Origin: Apus apus
Taxonomy: Eukaryota > Chordata > Aves > Apodiformes > Apodidae
Reading direction: 5' to 3'
Assembly: GCF_020740795.1 (NCBI RefSeq)
Contig: NC_067305.1
Location: 2,976,001 to 3,040,000 of the forward strand
DNA length: 64,000 bases
Position 1 is the stretch's first letter; each line of letters starts with the position of its first letter. Below, in pieces: positions 21,301 through 33,300 of this stretch. The notes beneath the pieces are model-generated. The model was given only the letters and a program-made list of their open reading frames with translations. It did not search any database and had not been told where the DNA came from. The translations under genes were made by a program, and so were the position numbers.

Positions 21301-24300
21301 CATTTCCCTAATCAGGTTTGCTTTGTCTCTGTGTAGCTCAACAATCAGGAGGACGTTGTGTCTATAACAGTTACTTCAACAAAATATCGTTTTAATATTA
21401 TTGCTTTTCTTGTCATTCATCACTTTCTAAAAATAACACTCCTTAATAAATGCTTTACTTCTCACTGGTTGTTTTTGGTCAAGAGATGGAAGGTGGAATT
21501 CAATTAAAAGTCCACAAAGATACCTTTTTTTTCTTTTAATTTAAATTTCTGAAAGCCCTGTTTGTATTTTCAAAGCTAAATGACCAAGGGGAAATATCCA
21601 TAGTTGGTGGATCAGATTGTCACCCAGTCTGCCAGGATCTGAGGTTTCATCTTCCTTCATCTCATCTTATTCATAGGCAGTAAAACCCACTTTCCTGCTT
21701 CTCAAATACTGGTGTATTAGCCTTGAATAAATCAGCAGTTGAAACGATGTGAAGAAAAACGCCCAATTCTTGCTAAAAAGAAAGAAAAAAAAAAAGTTTT
21801 ATCACTTCCTGTTCTTTGTCTTTATCCTTGTGACTTTCACCAGCTCAGGGCCTCAGCTTCAGCTGGCAATAAAACTTCAGTGTTTGAATTTAATAAAGGT
21901 ACTAAGTGGGAGTTGTATGTAACCTGAGTCACATCTCAGGCTTCATTTTATCTGGGTCAGGTGCATTTGATCTTAAAATTGTCAATGGATAAAAGGCCAA
22001 TTAGTGCTGGGTTCTCACCTAAACACTTCTGAAAGCAGAGTGCTGTAACACCCCACCTATGAACACTGCCTCAAGGTCATGTGTCTGTAACTCATGTTTT
22101 GTCTCTTACAGCTGGTTTTTGGCTTTTTTTTTTTTTTTTGTGAGGCTTTTTCTATCATCTAAGCTGGTTGTTGTTGCTGTTCCCTTTCTTTTCCAGAATC
22201 AGTCTGGTGGTTTCATCCTTTCATGTCATGCACAGATCTCTCCTTCTGCTTCTTTTGAGTTGTGATCTCCACACTGTGAAGCTGCTTGTGGTTTGTTCTT
22301 ACCTGGACACATGATTGTTGGCTTATTGATTATTTGAGGGGAGGAAAAACAGAAGAAGAAAAAGCTGGTCCAAATCCACTGTGTGCTATTAGTGTGCTAA
22401 CTAGCAAGATGGGCAAGCAGTAAATGAGCCAAGCTGTAATCAAGGGTACATGCACCAAAATGCATTATGATTGGAGTCTTGTGCAGCTGTACAGGAGAAA
22501 ATGAGACTTGGGAGTAAACACAGAATGTCAAAAATCACCTTGTGCTTTGCAATGTAAGAGCTAGATATTATCTCTTTGATGTACAGTCTTTTTGTGGTGT
22601 TTTTTTTTCCCCTCTTCAGTTCCACAGAATAACGAGAAGCTTCAGGAAAGTCCGTGCATTTTTGCATTAACACCAAGACAAGTGGAGCTGATCAGAAATT
22701 CCAGGTACTTCTCATTGGGTAATAACAGCTCAGGAAGATGTAACTGTGTAATTCCTGTGTTCCCTCTCTGTGGAAGCTTTTGTTCTCTGCAAGGAAGCAC
22801 GGTTTGTTTGCAGACGTTAGCAGGCCAGGCTGCTTCTCTGGGGGAGGTGGGAAGTACAATTTTACCCAGTCTTAAGTCCCTAAGTTTCACTTCTGCTCCT
22901 CTAATCTTGCTTTTGAATTGGGCAGGAAAAGGGCTATGAAATTGTCGACGACCTAAATTCTCTGTTGAGCTTGCAGATTTTTCTTTTGCATCAAAAGCTC
23001 AAAAGCTCTACGGTGTAAAGCTGTTTGCATCTGAAAGCAAGCTTCCTCCTTGTAAAGGATGTTATTGTGCCTGCCACAGAAAACATCTTGCACCGATGAG
23101 GATTTACCCTGACCTCTGTCACGATGCAACTTTTGATTCAGAGGGTGAAAGCCCTTAGAGATGACAGAGCAGGCAGTGAGACTTCCCCTCTGCTGCCCTG
23201 CTCCCTCAGTCCTTGCTGCTGGGAAAGGACAATGATGCAGGAGAAGTCCTCCAAAACTAAGTGTAAAACCTTTAAATAGTTCTTTTTATCATACTGTTAT
23301 GGTGGAGTGGTGGGAAAGGTGATGTTTCCTGACCATCAAGTGCTTGACTACTTCTGTGATCTCAGTAGGTCAGCAGCAGCAGTGCAGGGGAAGCTTCTTG
23401 AAGCCTTAATAGAAGGGAAATTATACACCATGGGAGCCTTTAAGGGTGATTAAAGGCTAAAGATGTTGTAGGTGAATCTTGATGCTCTTTTCTCCATATA
23501 TTCAGATTTGTGAGAAAAATTTCAGTGTCAGCAGCACAACTTCTGTGCTTCATAGCAGGGGTCTCAGTGAGAGTCTAGAATGATCACACAGCACAAGTCC
23601 ATCTTCTGCTGCTCCTGGGTGGTGCATCCAGATGTGTTTGCCCCAGACCTAAAACTACCACATCATCTCCTGCCTGTCAGCTAAGCTGAGGTTCCAACCC
23701 CAAAATCAAAACATTTATACTAAACCCCTGAGTTGGAACATGAAACACTTTCAGAGGCAAATCAAGACTAATTTGGGGATCTTATCTAACAAATCCTGGA
23801 GTCATAGAAGGCGTGGGTTTGGAAGGGACCTTTAAAGGTCATCTAGTGCAGCCCCCCCTGCAGTGGACAGGGACCTTTTTAACCAGACCAGGTTGCTCCA
23901 GGCCCCATCCAACCTGCCCTTCAACACTGCCAGGGATGGGGCAGCCACAGCTTCCCTGGGCGACCTGGGCCAGGCTCTCACCACCTTCATTGTAAACAAC
24001 TTCTTCCTAATGTCTAATCTAAATCTCCCCTGCTCTGGTTTAAGGCCATTACCCCTCATCATATCACTACACACCCTTGTCCAAAGTCCCTCTCCAGCTT
24101 TCCTGGAGTCCCTTCAGGCACTGGAAGGTGCTCTAAGGTCTCCCTGGAGCCTTCTCTTCTCCAGGCTGAACAATCCAAGCTCCCAGTCTGTCTTTGTGTC
24201 CTGTGCAGAAACTAGTTTTACACCTATATATAAAGACTCCTAATAAAATACCCTTGTTTTGGGATCTGTTGCTTTCCTGGTACCACCTGAAATCCCATTG

Positions 24301-27300
24301 TGAATAGTACTCCTGAAGTTAGAAACCCTAACAGTTGTTCTGCTGGTGCCCTAATCCTGGGTTCCTTGTTTTGCATGAACAGCTTTAGCTGAATAATTGA
24401 ACAAAGAGAATCTTCAAAGTCTGTCAGGTAGAATTGACCTTAAAACCTAGTTTTTGTAAATGCTTACAAATCAGTGAAAGAATGCCAGGCAAATTGATTC
24501 CTTTCACCAGACAGTTTTACAGTTTTGAAAACCCAGAGGAAGGATTTAGGACCATTGATATTTGCAGGAAGAGTTGTACAATTGAAATACAATTCTGTGA
24601 ATAAGGTTTACTTAAAAAAACCCAAATAAACAACAAACTACAACTCTTCAGTCTGGCAAAAATAACAGCTGATTTTGGTTGTTTTGGTGGGTGTTTTTTT
24701 TTTGTTTGGGCTTTTGTTTTGGTGATTTGGTTTTTTTTTACATAATAATCCAAAGTTTGTTTCTTCTTTAATTTACCAGGGAGTTGCAACCCGGAGTGAA
24801 ATCTGTTCAGGTTGTGCTAAGGTATGTCTGAGTGTGCAGAGCAGGAGAGGAGGGAATATGAACTTTGTGTGGTTTTCATAGAATCATGGAAGATGTGGGG
24901 TTGGAAGGGACCTTTAAAGGTCATCTAGTCCAGCCCCCTACAGTGCACAGGAACCTTTTTAACTAGACCAGGCTGCTCCAAGCCCCATCCAACCTGCCCT
25001 TCAACACTGCCAGGGATGGGGCAGCCACAGCTTCCCTGGGCAACCTGGGCCAGGCTCTCACCACCCTCACACTCCAGAATTTCCTCCTCATGTCTCACCT
25101 CAATCTCCCTCTTCCAGTTTTCATCCATCCCCCCTTGTCCTCTCCCTCCCTGCCCTTGTCCCAAGCCCCTCCCCAGCTTTCCTGGAGCCCCTTCAGGCAC
25201 TGGAAGGTGCTCTAAGGTCTCCCTGGAGCCTTCTCTTCTCCAGGCTCAACACCCCAACTCTCCCAGCCTGTCTCCAGAGCAGAGTCCATCCAGCCCTCGG
25301 ATCATTTTTATGGCCCTTCTCTGGACTTGCTCCAACAGGTCATAGTTACAAAGCTACATTTTCGTAGCTACAAAGATTACTTGGAGTAAATACTTGGTTC
25401 ACATGCCTACAAGCATCTTTAAACTCTCTAACCTCTTCCAGCATGTGCTGCTTGGGTTAGTGCAGCAGCAGAAGGCTGCAGTGTACTCAGTGTTTGCTGC
25501 ATCCAAGTGAGATTGGCTTTGCTTTGGCCAGATGAGGGAGCCTGGGTTGGTGTGGTGGTGGTTGGCTGCTGAGAGCTGGTAATGTGCAGAGAGCTTGGCA
25601 CATGCAGACACAGCATGGGGGGCTGCTGAGGTGTGTGGTTTCTTTGCAGGATCTGTTACACAGACACCAGTTCTCCCCAGGAGGACCAGTACCCTCCCAA
25701 CATCGCCGTGAAGGTGAACCACAGTTACTGCTCCGTGCCGGTGAGTCCCCTCAGCCAGGAGCTGGGACATGGCAACTTGGGAAGCACTTGTGTGGGTCTC
25801 CTGATGAATGCAGACAAGAAGCCAGAGTATAAAAGGGCTCTGCTTAGTTTAAAGCCAATTTTCTAATGGATTAGTTACATGGTTAATAAACCGTTCTTGT
25901 AAAAAGACCTGATCCTTTGTGCTTGTGACTGTTCAGATCCTTCCTACCCCCCCCCCCCCCCTTGAAAACTGTGGGTGAGTAGAATTCAGTGATGAAAAGA
26001 TGTACCCACAGAGTAGCACCTTCAGTGAAAACAAATAACATCTATAATTCATCTTTCCACCTCAGGGCTACTATCCATCCAACAAACCTGGAGTGGAGCC
26101 CAAAAGGCCCTGTCGTCCCATCAACCTCACCCACCTCATGTACTTGTCTGCAGCCACCAACCGCATCACCGTGACCTGGGGCAACTACGGGAAGGTACGT
26201 GCCAGGGGAGGGCACACAGGACTGTGGGGACCAGGGCAGGAGTCCCCTGTGGGGACCAGCAGCCTGGCTCATCCTTTCCCATCCCTCTCCCACCAGAGCT
26301 ATTCCGTGGGGCTGTACCTGGTGCGGCAGATGACCTCAGCAGAGCTGCTGCAGAGGTTGAAAACCATTGGGATCAAACATCCAGAACTCTGCAAAGCACT
26401 TGGTGAGTATGGCTGCTTAGGATGGCCTGGGGAGGTCTGGATGCCTGTCACACTGCAGCATTCCCAACTGCCAGGCTGCTGGAAATGTGCTTGGGAACCC
26501 CTGCCCAGTTTGATACAGTTTCTTTCCTCCGGTTGTATGAAACCAGCTTTTTGTTTGAAGAGACTTGCTAAGCTGTATGTCAGTCATGTGAAATCAGCCC
26601 CAGAGCTGTGTGCAAGTGCAGCACTTCTGCAGTGCGTGTCTCTGGTGGCTCTGCAGAAGCTCTGAATCATTTTAGTTGGATTTAGGATTTGTCCCCAGGT
26701 CGTGTCGCGGGGAGTGCGGCTGAGGCCGGTGTCGTTCTGAGGCAAATGGCTTCAGGCCTTCACCTGAGTCATTATGAGCTGAAGAACATTACCACAGCAC
26801 CTCAGCACCTCAGCCTTGACCCGCACTATTTCCAGAGGAGGTGTCTGGAGCAAGGCATCCTGGTGAAAAGGTCCTGCTTCCCCAGCCCCTCGTGAATCCT
26901 AGGGGCTGGCAGTGAGACTTCACCACCAGCACTTTCATAGGCGTTGAGAGCTTCTGAGAAGAGATGATCCCGAGAGATGCTTGTCCTAGACCACTCAGGT
27001 AAATCATCATGGTATGAGGCAAATGCAAAACATGATTGAAAATGAGGGGCAATTACCTTTCCAAGGCAGAGTCTGACTTACAGCTCATGAGAGTCTGGAG
27101 GAATTCTAGTTATGTAATGTTACCAGAGAGAGCATTCTTGCTGTTTAGTTCTGCATGGGAGACCTAACACCGTGGATCATTATGGTCTTTAAAACACACT
27201 GTTCAGATCGTGGACAATTCTTTCTGAGTCTAAGAAACATCATCTTGAAGGTAGATAGTAGTTCCTGGGGGAGATGGTGATTTCAGGAATGTCTGGTCTT

Positions 27301-30300
27301 CACGTGGCTAATGCACGTTGTGGGACATGCTGCTGCTGCTGCAGCCAAACCTTTGATCTTCATCTGAAGTGCAGCATTTCTGCAGCAGATGCTGAACATT
27401 TCCATCTCTGTGCCCCACACCAAAGAGTGCCCATGGCAATGTAGCTGGTATCAGGCCACTCTGACAGCCACCACTTCTCAACAGACTTAAGAAATGGAAA
27501 CATGTCCATTTGTGAAATACCCGTCGTTCTCTGAAGCCCGTGGCACTGGCTGTTCTCCCTTCTTTGCTCCTCACCAGAACCTTAAATGAGTTGAGCAGAA
27601 GCTGGCTCTTGAGTTGTCCTCAACTGCAGAGAATCCTCTCTCTGTTCCCTAACCCCTCACACTCCTGGAAACCAGGCTCAGCAGTGTGTGCTGCTCCCTC
27701 TCAAGGGAGCAGGATGGGCTCTGGATGGGAGCGTGGCAGGCAGAGGTTCTGCAAGCAGCTTCCTTGCCTTTTCTGCTCTGTAACAAGCCTGTGCCTCTGG
27801 GTCTGTTGAGTTCCATAACTAACAGCTTTGGCTGGAACTTTGGGGCAGAGAGGAGTTGCATTTGGTGACCTTAAATTTAACCAAGTAGGAACGTTGTCTT
27901 GTTTCACTTCCTTTGGCCTGTTGCTGCTTCAAAGCTGGTTGGATGCCTGGAGCTGGCAAGCACAAGCAGCTTGTAAACTTTGCTTTTATAGCTTTGGTCT
28001 GTTCTGCAAATGATTCCACTTCATGTTCATTGCAATATCCCTCAGCACTCACTCAAGCTTTGACTTGGGTTTCATCTCAGGGCTGACTCATCTTCTTTGC
28101 ATATGCTTCTGTTGACTTCAGTGTAGAAACATTGTCTGAAAACAGAGATGCTTGAATACATGGCTGTGGATCCAAAACCAGTCTGAAACCAGCTTGATTC
28201 TAACCAGGAAGTCCTAGAAAGTGCCCGTTTCTCCTTCCCATGAATCATAGTAATCAGTGCACAGAGAATGCTCTTACAAAGAACTTGACAAAAAAAATAA
28301 GCTTGGATGAAAAGTCTCCTAATGTGAGGAAAGCAACACCCAATCTTGTAATCTGGTGGGAATTTCACATCTGAGAAGTCACTCTCTAATTAGAGCCGTG
28401 CCTCATTGTCCAGAGACATCTTGTTATGATCTGAAAAGGTCAAAATAAATGGTTGACTTGCTCCAAAGAAAAATGGTGATTGAAGTGTCAGAGACCTTTT
28501 CAGACAGCAGCATGAGCAGCAGCTCCTCTTGAGGAGTTGTGTGGTAGTTTAAACCTAATTTTCTGTGTGGATTCCCCACCTTGATGCAGGACCTGCCACA
28601 TCTGCTGCTCTTTTTGATTTGCCTCCAGCTCCTCTGGGTTTTTCTTTTCAGGATGCAGCAGCAGGGGCTGATTCTTTCCACACATATGCTGGATGGCTGC
28701 TTGGACTGGTTTTGCATGGCTGCCTTGCACTCTGAGCTGTCTGCCCTGGTACTTCTGGGTCTCTTTGGGGTTCCTGTGGAACAGCCTGTTGGCATAAATC
28801 AGCTGGCCCGTGTATAAGCCAACATGTTACAGCTCAGTAGTGCTGAGAGGAGGCTTGTTTATTTGATGGGGAAGTGATGGGATGTGATTTCCTGCCAATT
28901 TGGTTGTATCCCATGTTTGGTCACTTGTGGGGGGACTTTCTCTGAATTTTGAGGGGCAAGGGGAGGCAGTTAACCCTGTCCCCTTGCCACTCAGAAGGGA
29001 ATAAATCCATCCTGCTTACACTAATGACTAGGTAAGCCTAAACTGACTTCATTCCAGAAGTCTTGCCATGTGCCAGAGCTCTCTCCATCCACTCTTTCCC
29101 TCCCTGTATGAAGTCCAGGTATGTGGGTGTCTCAGAGCCCTGGGACAGGCTGCCCAGGGAGGCTGTGGAGTCTCCACCCCTGGAGACATTCCAACCCCAC
29201 CTGGACGTGTTCCTGTGGGATCTGCTCTAGGGGATCCTGCTGTAGCAGAGGGTTGGATTGGGTGATCTCCAGAGGTCCCTTCCAACCCCACTATTCTGTA
29301 ATCCTGTGAAAAAGGCACAAAGTTGCCTCCCAGTTGGCTGCCTTGGTATAACGTTAGCATGAGAAGCTGGTCAGCAGTGGGATTTCTTCCACATACCCCA
29401 GCAGCCCAGCCTGTGGTTTGTAAATAAGAGGTGGAAGTGTGGCTGAGAGAGCATTAACAGTGCAGCCAGCAGATAGCATCAGTTGATTGTCCTCATCCCA
29501 ACACACCTAAGTCCATCCTGGAAGTTCCCCATCCTTGGAAGGGTTGAAAGGCAGGTTGGATGGGGCTTGGAGCAACCTGGGCTGGTGGGAGGTGTTCCTG
29601 CCCGTGCAGGGGGGTTGGAACTAGATGATCTTGAAGGTCCCTTCCAACTCAAGCCATCATATGATCATGACTCCTAGATGAGAGGCAACATGTGCTGGGT
29701 TGTTGGGATGAGGGGGCTGTCTGAAAACATGGTCCTGGCTGACCCAAAAGTGCTCCAGCTGGTCACCAAGTGCCCTGTCACACACAGGGTTTTAGCCAGC
29801 CAGGCTGCATCTCTGCTGAGCCCTGCCAGCCTGGCCCAGCACAACAGCTTTCTGCCTCCTGTGCCATCACTCCCTGGCTGGCAGAGGCTGTCATCTGTGG
29901 GGAAGGTGGGCTGACAGTGAGCTTGGCCTGTGCTACACGTTGCTCCCAAGGTTTATTAAGTTTCCATCTGTGCAATGCTGTGCTCTCTCACTGCAGTCAA
30001 GGAGAAGCTGCGCCTGGACCCCGACAGCGAAATTGCCACTACAGGTGTTCGTGTCTCTCTTATCTGTCCAGTAAGTCCTCACCACATATTTTAGTCTGCT
30101 TGTCTTTAAAAACCCTATTCTGGTGCCAGCTTTGCAAGCTTAAAGGCACCTATTTTGCTTAGGAGGAGAAGGATCTGGTGCTAGTTTGGTGGGTTCCATC
30201 ACTCACCTTCTGCTCTTTGGTTCCACAGCTGGTGAAGATGCGGCTGTCGGTGCCGTGCCGGGCAGAGACCTGTGCACACCTGCAGTGCTTTGATGCAGTC

Positions 30301-33300
30301 TTCTACCTACAGATGAATGAGAAAAAGCCCACATGGATGTGTCCTGTGTGTGACAAACCAGCACCCTATGACCAGCTGATCATTGATGGGTGAGTACGTT
30401 CCCTTCATGGCCTCGACCCCTTGATTTTTCTCTTCTGGGTGCACTATCTTGTCTCTTGGTCTGAGCACCTGATTGGAATTCACCTCAAAACAAAGTTGGA
30501 AGCTTATTCTGCTGGTGCATAATATTCTGACTTCATTGACCTAGAGAGAACTTAACTGTCCTTCTTAATTTTTGGACTATGCTAAACCAGTTTTGAGAAT
30601 TGAGCCTTTACTGCCTCATTCTTTTCATGAGGCTGATGAACCTGCACAACCAACTGCCTTGGTTGACAGGTACCCTGCTGAGTGGAATAAACTTTAGGAG
30701 CACCCAACAAGGTGATTTTTGATAGGAGACATCTTCCTGTTCTCTTGTTGGTGTGAGGTGCACAGCAGCTCCCAAGTGATTCCTGGCACACTGTAAATTT
30801 GGGAGATGTTAAACAGAACATCCTGCAACAAGGATGGCTCAGAAGGGACTTGCTGTGTTTTCCATGCCTGTAGGGGGGGAAAAAGCAGCAGGTTCAGATG
30901 CACCAGAGGGACAGAATTTAAATGCTTTGGATATGCTTTGGTGTCCCTGCCCATTCAGGGATGTTGAAACCTGATGATCTTTAAGGTCCTTTCCAACCTT
31001 GACCATTCTATGATTCTATGTTGTCCATGCTGGAGGTTTTGTGGGTCTTCCTGGTTCTTTTTCTACTGTCTCATTTTGGATGTGACAGCGTTGGAGTAGT
31101 GGTGTAAAAGTGCAGCAGGGAATTCAAGTACAATTCCCAACAGCATTTGGGAAAGGGTGAGGCAAGAAATGCCCTGAACCCTGCCAGGAGTTAGTTGACT
31201 CCATCTTTATACCAAAGGAAGGAGCACCATAAGCCAGGAGAGCCAGAGTGCTGCAGTTCAGCAGCACAAGAGCATGATGATGATGCTCTTGGGACTGAGT
31301 GAGGTTTGATGCTGGGAAGCTTAAAGATGCAGCTGTGTGCCCAGAGGGTGAGTGTGAAACCCTGATGAGCTCCCTCACCTCATTGCAGACCAAGTCCTGT
31401 GTGCAAACTGCAGCAGGAGCTGTGCTGACAGGAGGGAAGCCAGAGAGCTGGCCACGAGGCTTGTCAGCTCCAGAAGTATGGGTTCCAGAGGCTGTCTCTG
31501 GAGAAGAACACAATAAATCACCTGGCTTTTGTCCAAGAGTAGAAGAAGGAGCAAGGAGGGAATTAAGGCCAACAGTGATCTCCACCTACACCCCAGCTGA
31601 AGCTTTGTCACCTCAGAATGCAGGGAGCCTGTTTGATGGGCTGGGACCACTGGCACCCATCGTGGTGCTAGCCAAGCTGAGAGCAGCTCTGAGGACTGGT
31701 GGAGCAAAGTGCATGGTTCTGGGCTTCTGGAAAACAACCTCCACCCTCACAGCTGGAATCATTGGCCTCAAACACAGATTCCCTCAAAAGCAGGGAGAGT
31801 TTAGAGAGAAGTTGTTGAGAGGCATCCAGCTGCCCTGGCACACGAGGCAGTGTCTCTGCCTGGGTGGTACATTCCCAGGGCCAGGCTGATAGTATCCTGA
31901 GTGTTGCTGTGTTTGTGGGTACTGACTTGATCCAGGAGTTGTGGCTTTTGAGCCAGTCTTGAAGCAGCCCAGGCACAGATAACCTGTTTGCTTTGCCTTC
32001 TGGCCCATGCCGACAGGAAAATCCAGTTCCTTTGAGATCTCTCACAAACCTGCTGAGACTGAAGGGGAAGAAGGTACCAGGGGTTGGGTTGTGGAACCTC
32101 CACAGGTCAGCAATGCCTGTGTCCCTCCTGGATGAGGAGGAGGAGGAGGTTGTCACATGTGAAGGCTCAGCAGATTTCTTTATCCCTGCTCTGCAGTACT
32201 CAAGACAGAGTTTCCATGCTCGTTCTGTGGGATCAGGGTAGACTTCAGACCTCCCTGAAAGTCACCTGGAGGGAACCTGGCAGTCCCAGCTGGATATTGT
32301 TAGTCAAAAAAGGGGTGTAGGCTCTGGAGGAGGTAGTTGATTGGTGGAACCCAAGGTCCTCTGGGCCTTGTCAGCTTTTTTGGAATGGTAGCCTTGGTGG
32401 TTGCTCTGCTGGATGACAGACTCATCTGCAGTGAGCAGGGTGCCACCAGCAGTGTCCTGGAGCTTTTAAGATGGTTACTCTTAGTTCTTCTGTATACTGA
32501 AAGAAAATGCTCAGGTCCAGAAGGCCTTGCAGAACAGTGGTTCCAACAGCATGCCCAAAAAAACATCCCAGAAAATAGTGGGATGTATCAGAATAAAGGA
32601 AGTGCCCAGTTCCTGAGGCACAGAGAGCCAGAGCAAAGGCCTCATTCCTGGTGTCTGCAATGAGAGGTGGCTGACAGAAGGTGTCTACACTGGTGTATTT
32701 TCAGTGTGGAAATGGGGTTTTTTCATAGAAATCATGGAATCATGAATTGGTTTGGGTGTGAAGGGACCTTCAAGATCATCCAGTCCCAACCCCCCTGCCA
32801 TGGAGGACACCTCCTACCAGCCCAGGCTGCTCCAAGCCCCATCCAACCTGCCCTTCAACACTGCCAGGGATGGGGCAGCCACAGCTTCCCTGGGCAACCT
32901 GGGCCAGGCTCTCACTTGCCCTCACACTCCAGAATTTCCTCCTCATGTCTCCCCTCAATCTCCCTCTTCCAGTTTTCATCCCTCCCCCCTTGTCCTCTCC
33001 CTCCCTGCCCTTGTCCCAAGCCCCTCCCCAGCTTTCCTGGAGCCCCTTCAGGCACTGGAAGGTGCTCTAAGGTCTCCCTGGAGCCTTCTCTTCTCCAGGC
33101 TGAACACCCCAACTCTCTCAGCCTTTGTTTTCTTCTTCTGTTGCAGGAGGCTGCAGATATTGTCTTGTAGGAACTGAGAAATAAAAATAGGGAGGAAGTG
33201 CTGGGTTGCTCATTTCCCAGTCACATGGGACATTTTTTGTCTTTTGCTAATTCCTTGGTGTGAATGAACCTGCACCAGCCATGACAGAGCTCTAGATGGG

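Noticed and set aside
28424-28817. Overlapping minus-strand frames of 76 and 123 codons in PIAS4 intron 7, rich in Lys, Gln and Glu
   Set aside because: The wording resembles a decayed coding sequence, perhaps a processed pseudogene, but I could not identify a parent gene, poly(A) tail or target duplication.
31299-31889. 196-codon plus-strand frame in PIAS4 intron 9
   Set aside because: No recognisable domain, no homologue I know, no splice context, and overlapping antisense frames of similar size; judged chance, though a protein search would settle it.
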